From Lewinellaceae bacterium (GTDB lineage Bacteria; Bacteroidota; Bacteroidia; Chitinophagales; Saprospiraceae), in NCBI GenBank assembly GCA_020636355.1, contig JACJYB010000002.1:620001-684000 (forward strand): DNA of 64,000 bases, read 5' to 3'. This document shows, piece by piece, positions 60,539-64,000 of this stretch. The notes under the pieces were generated by a model, which saw nothing but the letters and a program-made list of their open reading frames with translations, was not told where the DNA came from and did not search any database. Numbering within the stretch: the first letter of the stretch is position 1; every line of letters starts with the position of its first letter. Made by a program: the position numbers and the translations under genes.

Positions 60539-62128
60539 ATGGGGCCAGCAGTGATCGAACGGGAAATAATTGATTCCATTGAACCTCGAATATGGTTTGC
60601 CGCAAAAGGCGCCGTTGGATGGTTGGTGTTATTTATGGTAGCCAGCTTAATGCAATGCCAGATTCCCCAAAAACCGGAAACTGCTTCCGGTGCCATTCTG
60701 TTTAGCCAGTATTGTGGTTCTTGCCATCTTGCTCCCCAGCCGACAGACCTTCCCGTTTCCGTCTGGAAAAAAAGGGTTTTACCTGAAATGGCCGCCCGGA
60801 TGGGACTGCTTATCGACCATTACAACCCCTATGCCGGTTTGAATATGGAGGAGACCTTTTACACGCAAATTTCAATGGCCTATCCTCCCAAACCCATTAT
60901 TAGCCGGACAGAATGGGACTCCATTGCAAACTATGTCCTATCGCATGCCGTTGACACTTTCCTGTTTGACAGTAGCAGGTTGCAGCGGAATAAACCGATA
61001 AATCAATTTGCAGCTCACCCTGTCAAACTGGACGACTTGCCAGAATCCTTCGTATCATACATTCACCATGATGAACACGCCGGAACGAACTTTGTCGGGT
61101 TCGTGCGCGGCCAGGTTTATGCGGTCCCTGATCCGGAACATCACGACTTTATCGAAAAACGGTATTACACCATTGCTGATTACCGGCAAAGGGGCGACAC
61201 CACCTGGTGTACAGAGATGGGCCCAATCCTCCCCTCAGAAATTCCTAAAGGCAGGCTAACCAAAACCGTAGATTCGACCCTGGTCGTTGTAGCTGATTCC
61301 TTGCATCGTCCGGTTTACACAGTATTTTCAGATCTGGATGGGGATGGCAAGGATGAAATCCTGCTTGCTGAGTTCGGCAACAAAACCGGAGAACTGCTCC
61401 TGCTTCATGCCGATCAGGATGGCGGTTACCTACATCTACCACTTCTGGCCCAACCGGGCATCATTCGAATTATCGTTCAGGACATGAACCAGGACCTCAA
61501 ACCGGATTTGGTTGTTCTGGCAAGTCAGGGAAATGAGGGCGTCTATCTACTGCTAAATCAGGGAAACCTGAAATTTACCACACAGCAAGTCATCCGGCTA
61601 CCGAGCGTCTATGGAAGCAGTTGGATCGAACTCGTCGATATGGATCATGACAAAGATCTGGATATTGTTCTGGCTAACGGGGACAATGCCGATTATTCCT
61701 ATGCCTTGAAGCCCTATCATGGTGTCCGGATATTTACCAATAATGGAAACAATGAATTTGAACAGCAATGGTTTTATCCCATATACGGCGCGACACGGGT
61801 CATTGCACGGGATTTTGATCTTGATGGAGATGTTGATTTACTAGTCAATGCCTACTTCGCAAATTATGACCAGTTCCCTGAAGAATCCATTGTTTACCTC
61901 CAGAATGATTCCGACCCGGAATTCATGTTTTCTCCCTTCACCTTTCCGGATGCTGCGAAGTCCGGACGGTGGTTGATCAGCGAATGTGCAGACTACGACC
62001 AGGATGGTGATTTGGATGTCATCCTCGGATCAAATATCTGGTCACCGGCTCCCACCGGGAGGGACGTTTTGAATGCCTGGCGAAAAGCGGGGATAGATTT
62101 ACTCTTTCTGGAAAATAAATTGAGGTAA
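60539..62128 (+). CDS. Membrane-anchored c-type cytochrome fused to VCBS/FG-GAP repeats
   Basis: About 529 residues from ATG 60539; a GTG at 60482 would extend it. One hydrophobic segment (about residues 25-39 from this start, AVGWLVLFMVASLMQ) acts as a signal or anchor. A CGSCH heme motif (ILFSQYCGSCHLAPQPTDLP) starts a c-type cytochrome domain of about 95 residues. The rest is a beta-propeller-like series of VCBS/FG-GAP repeats with the calcium-type loops DLDGDGKDE, DMNQDLKPD, DMDHDKDLD, DFDLDGDVD and DQDGDLD. It could be an electron-transfer or sensing protein in the periplasm or outer surface. It converges with the SecA-like gene (27 nt between stops). Confidence 0.82.
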   Translation: MGPAVIEREIIDSIEPRIWFAAKGAVGWLVLFMVASLMQCQIPQKPETASGAILFSQYCGSCHLAPQPTDLPVSVWKKRVLPEMAARMGLLIDHYNPYAGLNMEETFYTQISMAYPPKPIISRTEWDSIANYVLSHAVDTFLFDSSRLQRNKPINQFAAHPVKLDDLPESFVSYIHHDEHAGTNFVGFVRGQVYAVPDPEHHDFIEKRYYTIADYRQRGDTTWCTEMGPILPSEIPKGRLTKTVDSTLVVVADSLHRPVYTVFSDLDGDGKDEILLAEFGNKTGELLLLHADQDGGYLHLPLLAQPGIIRIIVQDMNQDLKPDLVVLASQGNEGVYLLLNQGNLKFTTQQVIRLPSVYGSSWIELVDMDHDKDLDIVLANGDNADYSYALKPYHGVRIFTNNGNNEFEQQWFYPIYGATRVIARDFDLDGDVDLLVNAYFANYDQFPEESIVYLQNDSDPEFMFSPFTFPDAAKSGRWLISECADYDQDGDLDVILGSNIWSPAPTGRDVLNAWRKAGIDLLFLENKLR

Positions 62129-62155
62129 GCTCATTCCAAAGGCGCTTACTGTTAC

Positions 62156-64000
62156 TTATTTTGGCTTTTTCCTCCAGCGATCCACTAAACCTTTAATAAA
62201 TAATAATGGTAAGGTAAACACGTCCGTTTGTAATGCGATCTCACCGGGATTGGCTAGCCGGATATTCAGTTGATTGGTAAATGGATTGTCACTGGCAATG
62301 TATGTCCAGGTGGATGTTGGCCGGGTAAACGAATGTGGGGTGTTAAGGGTATCCGCTGTTTTCACATATTCCACACAGTCCTGAATACTTATTTTACGGC
62401 AGGATTCAAGTAAACCCTCAAATCGAATGTCTGCCTCTTCCCGGAATATACGCAGGGGCTGGAAACCTCCCAATCGCACCAGATGAATGCCATCCCGTCG
62501 CAGCATCATTTCCTGTAAAAATTGTGCCCAATAGCGATCATAGTGATAAAACAGGATCTCTCTGAGAGCATCTATGTGCTGTTCAATTTCCTGAACGGCG
62601 TCAGGTAATTCCATTTTTAGCAGATCATGAATGCAATTGGAATCAAAATATTGGTGCCTCTCCCTACTCCAAAGTATACGCTGACTTTCTAAAAAGTCGG
62701 CATATTCAGCTATGTTCCTCCGCATTTCTTCCAAACGTTTTTCGATGATTTTCTGTACCATTAACACATAATGGGATCGCTGGGTCTGATTCATCTTCTG
62801 CACATCTTTTCTCAACCAGGAAGCATCCATGATCTCCTTAAGATGATAGCGCACCATCAAGTCGTCTGTCATCGAGACAATAAATTTCGTTTCACCCGGA
62901 TCTCCTTGTCTCCCTGCGCGTCCCCGTAACTGTCTATCTATCCGTCTGGCTTCATGCAAATTGGTTCCAAGCACAAACAACCCGCCCGTTTCCGATACTT
63001 TTTTATGCAATTCAGGGTCTCCATTCCCGAGTCTTATATCCGTTCCTCTTCCTGCCATATTGGTAGCGATGGTCACCATACCCGGCAGCGCAGCCTGAGC
63101 AATAATCTTTGCTTCTTTTTCATCATGATTGGCATTTAAGAGTTGAACCGAAATGTCCGATTTGGTCAGCAGGTCGGCCAGAACTTCAGATTCACGTACT
63201 GTCAAAGTACCAATCAAAACAGGTTGTCCTATCAGAGATCGTTTCCTGACCTCCTCAACAATGCGTCCGTTCTTTTCTTCCTGTGAAAGACAGATCTGCA
63301 ACGGGAGGTCTATTCGTTGGGAAGTCTGGTGCGTAGGAATAATGCAAGTTTTTACCCCGTACAATAAATGCAATTCTTCGGCTACATCCGCTGCCGTGGC
63401 CGTTGTACCGGCGATACGGTCGTATTTCCGCACAAGGTGGGGAATAGAAATCATCTGGAGGACCTCACCGTCCATCTGAATGGTCACTTTTTCCTTGGCC
63501 TCCACGGCAGCTTGCAGTCCATTCCTCCATTTTCTATCCGGCACTACCCTGCCGGTAAATTCATCAATCAGCTTAACCCGGTCTCCTTCAACCAGGTAAT
63601 GGATGTCTTTATGGAGTAAGCTATGAGCCTGTAATGCGACTTGAACGGCAGAATAAATGCTGAAACCTTCACCGGAAGTTAAATCCAATCCGGGAAATGC
63701 ATCCTGAATGATCTTTATCCCCGAGTCAGTTAAGAACAATTCATGACGACGTTCGTCGACTTCAAAATCATCCTTATTCAAGCTGCCGATCAGATCGGAA
63801 ATAAAATTCAAATCCAATGGAGTACCTGCACGTGATCCTGCCAGAACCAACGGGTGGCGGGCTTCATCGATGAGCATGGCATCAGCTTCATCAATTATTA
63901 CCGAGCCAAAGTCAATAGGCAGGAGCTCATCAAGGTTCCAGATCATTTGATTTCTCAGGAAGTCAAATCCGATCGTTTTAATGGTTGAATAAACAATATT
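62156..64000 (-). CDS. Compact, divergent SecA-like ATPase (5' partial)
   Basis: The frame is open to the window edge, giving 614 residues; the N-terminal part with the Walker A box lies outside. Visible SecA features are: NIVYSTIKTIGFDFLRNQ (usual YGTNNEFGFDYLRDN), the Walker B region IIDEADAMLIDEARHPLVLA (usual DEVDSILIDEARTPL), LIDEFTGRVVPDRKWRNGLQ, the second ATPase lobe with MAGRGTDIRLGNG and IDRQLRGRAGRQGDPGE. Degenerate points are RIAGTTATAADVAEEL (usual AGMTGTA) and EYADFLESQRILWSR (usual YDDVMNxQRxxIY). The tail is short, with no Cys-rich zinc motif. Length and changes differ from the usual long Bacteroidetes SecA, so it is probably an accessory SecA; a pseudogene is unlikely as the frame is intact. 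Confidence 0.85.
   Translation of the reverse strand, partial: NIVYSTIKTIGFDFLRNQMIWNLDELLPIDFGSVIIDEADAMLIDEARHPLVLAGSRAGTPLDLNFISDLIGSLNKDDFEVDERRHELFLTDSGIKIIQDAFPGLDLTSGEGFSIYSAVQVALQAHSLLHKDIHYLVEGDRVKLIDEFTGRVVPDRKWRNGLQAAVEAKEKVTIQMDGEVLQMISIPHLVRKYDRIAGTTATAADVAEELHLLYGVKTCIIPTHQTSQRIDLPLQICLSQEEKNGRIVEEVRKRSLIGQPVLIGTLTVRESEVLADLLTKSDISVQLLNANHDEKEAKIIAQAALPGMVTIATNMAGRGTDIRLGNGDPELHKKVSETGGLFVLGTNLHEARRIDRQLRGRAGRQGDPGETKFIVSMTDDLMVRYHLKEIMDASWLRKDVQKMNQTQRSHYVLMVQKIIEKRLEEMRRNIAEYADFLESQRILWSRERHQYFDSNCIHDLLKMELPDAVQEIEQHIDALREILFYHYDRYWAQFLQEMMLRRDGIHLVRLGGFQPLRIFREEADIRFEGLLESCRKISIQDCVEYVKTADTLNTPHSFTRPTSTWTYIASDNPFTNQLNIRLANPGEIALQTDVFTLPLLFIKGLVDRWRKKPK

Noticed and set aside
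62156..64000. Pseudogene of secA
   Set aside because: The frame is open for 614 codons with both ATPase lobes and the arginine-rich motif intact; the changes look like divergence, not decay.

Overview
The window looks like chromosomal DNA of a free-living Bacteroidota (Bacteroidetes), most likely of the Saprospiraceae/Chitinophagia side of the phylum. The evidence is a gliding-motility/type IX secretion (T9SS) protein with its PorP/SprF partner, a T9SS type A sorting tail, a DUF1800/DUF1501 pair, DUF4199 and DUF1573 proteins, a HU-like/SPOR protein, a fused 2-oxoacid dehydrogenase E1, FtsZ with the Bacteroidetes-type C-terminus, and several promoters of the TAnnTTTG (-7) type. Genus-level assignment is inference. 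I saw no tRNA, rRNA, CRISPR array, prophage or insertion sequence. Gene density is high and almost every gene is intact.

Layout. 1-4.3 kb: tail of an RsmF-like rRNA methyltransferase, an AGCS sodium/amino-acid symporter and a GT-C membrane protein with TPRs. 4.3-5.5 kb: folK plus a deoxynucleoside kinase. 5.5-10.4 kb (minus): a 1323-residue multidomain surface protein with a gliding-motility C-terminal domain and its PorP/SprF partner. 10.6-15 kb: sppA, DUF4199, a membrane-anchored LuxR-type regulator, a SpoU-type methyltransferase and a VOC protein. 15-21.6 kb: DUF1800/DUF1501 export pair, VOC protein, AlkD-like protein, sulfatase lipoprotein and HMG-CoA lyase. 21.7-28.9 kb: a small membrane protein, a helical-repeat protein, the leuA-leuC-leuD-leuB operon and an alpha/beta hydrolase. 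29.2-41.7 kb (minus): the division and cell wall (dcw) cluster mraZ-rsmH-ftsL-ftsI-murE-mraY-ftsW-murG-ftsQ-ftsA-ftsZ. 41.9-45.1 kb: a dolichol-phosphate-mannose-synthase-like glycosyltransferase and a fused E1 dehydrogenase. 45.4-54.4 kb: DUF1573 protein, YaaA, penicillin acylase family protein, PBP1C, DoxX-like protein, KdsA and a HU-like/SPOR protein. 54.5-62.1 kb: two-component system plus a radical SAM protein of unknown role, S10 peptidase plus methyltransferase, a Cys-rich lipoprotein and a cytochrome c/VCBS protein. 62.2-64 kb (minus): C-terminal two thirds of a divergent, compact SecA.

How the genes work together. The dcw cluster makes lipid II and builds the divisome. It is headed by MraZ and a three-box array that matches MraZ operators, and ends in two near-identical 62-nt hairpin elements after ftsZ. 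It lacks murD and murC at their usual places, and the genes that would flank them abut or overlap. PBP1C, the penicillin acylase family protein, the SPOR protein and KdsA are also envelope genes. The leu operon has a 15-bp palindrome across its -7 box. The strongest candidates for undescribed biology are the compact SecA, the radical SAM protein linked to a two-component system, the duplicated Cys-motif lipoprotein beside the cytochrome/VCBS protein, and the paired hairpin element after ftsZ. No complete new system can be demonstrated from sequence alone.
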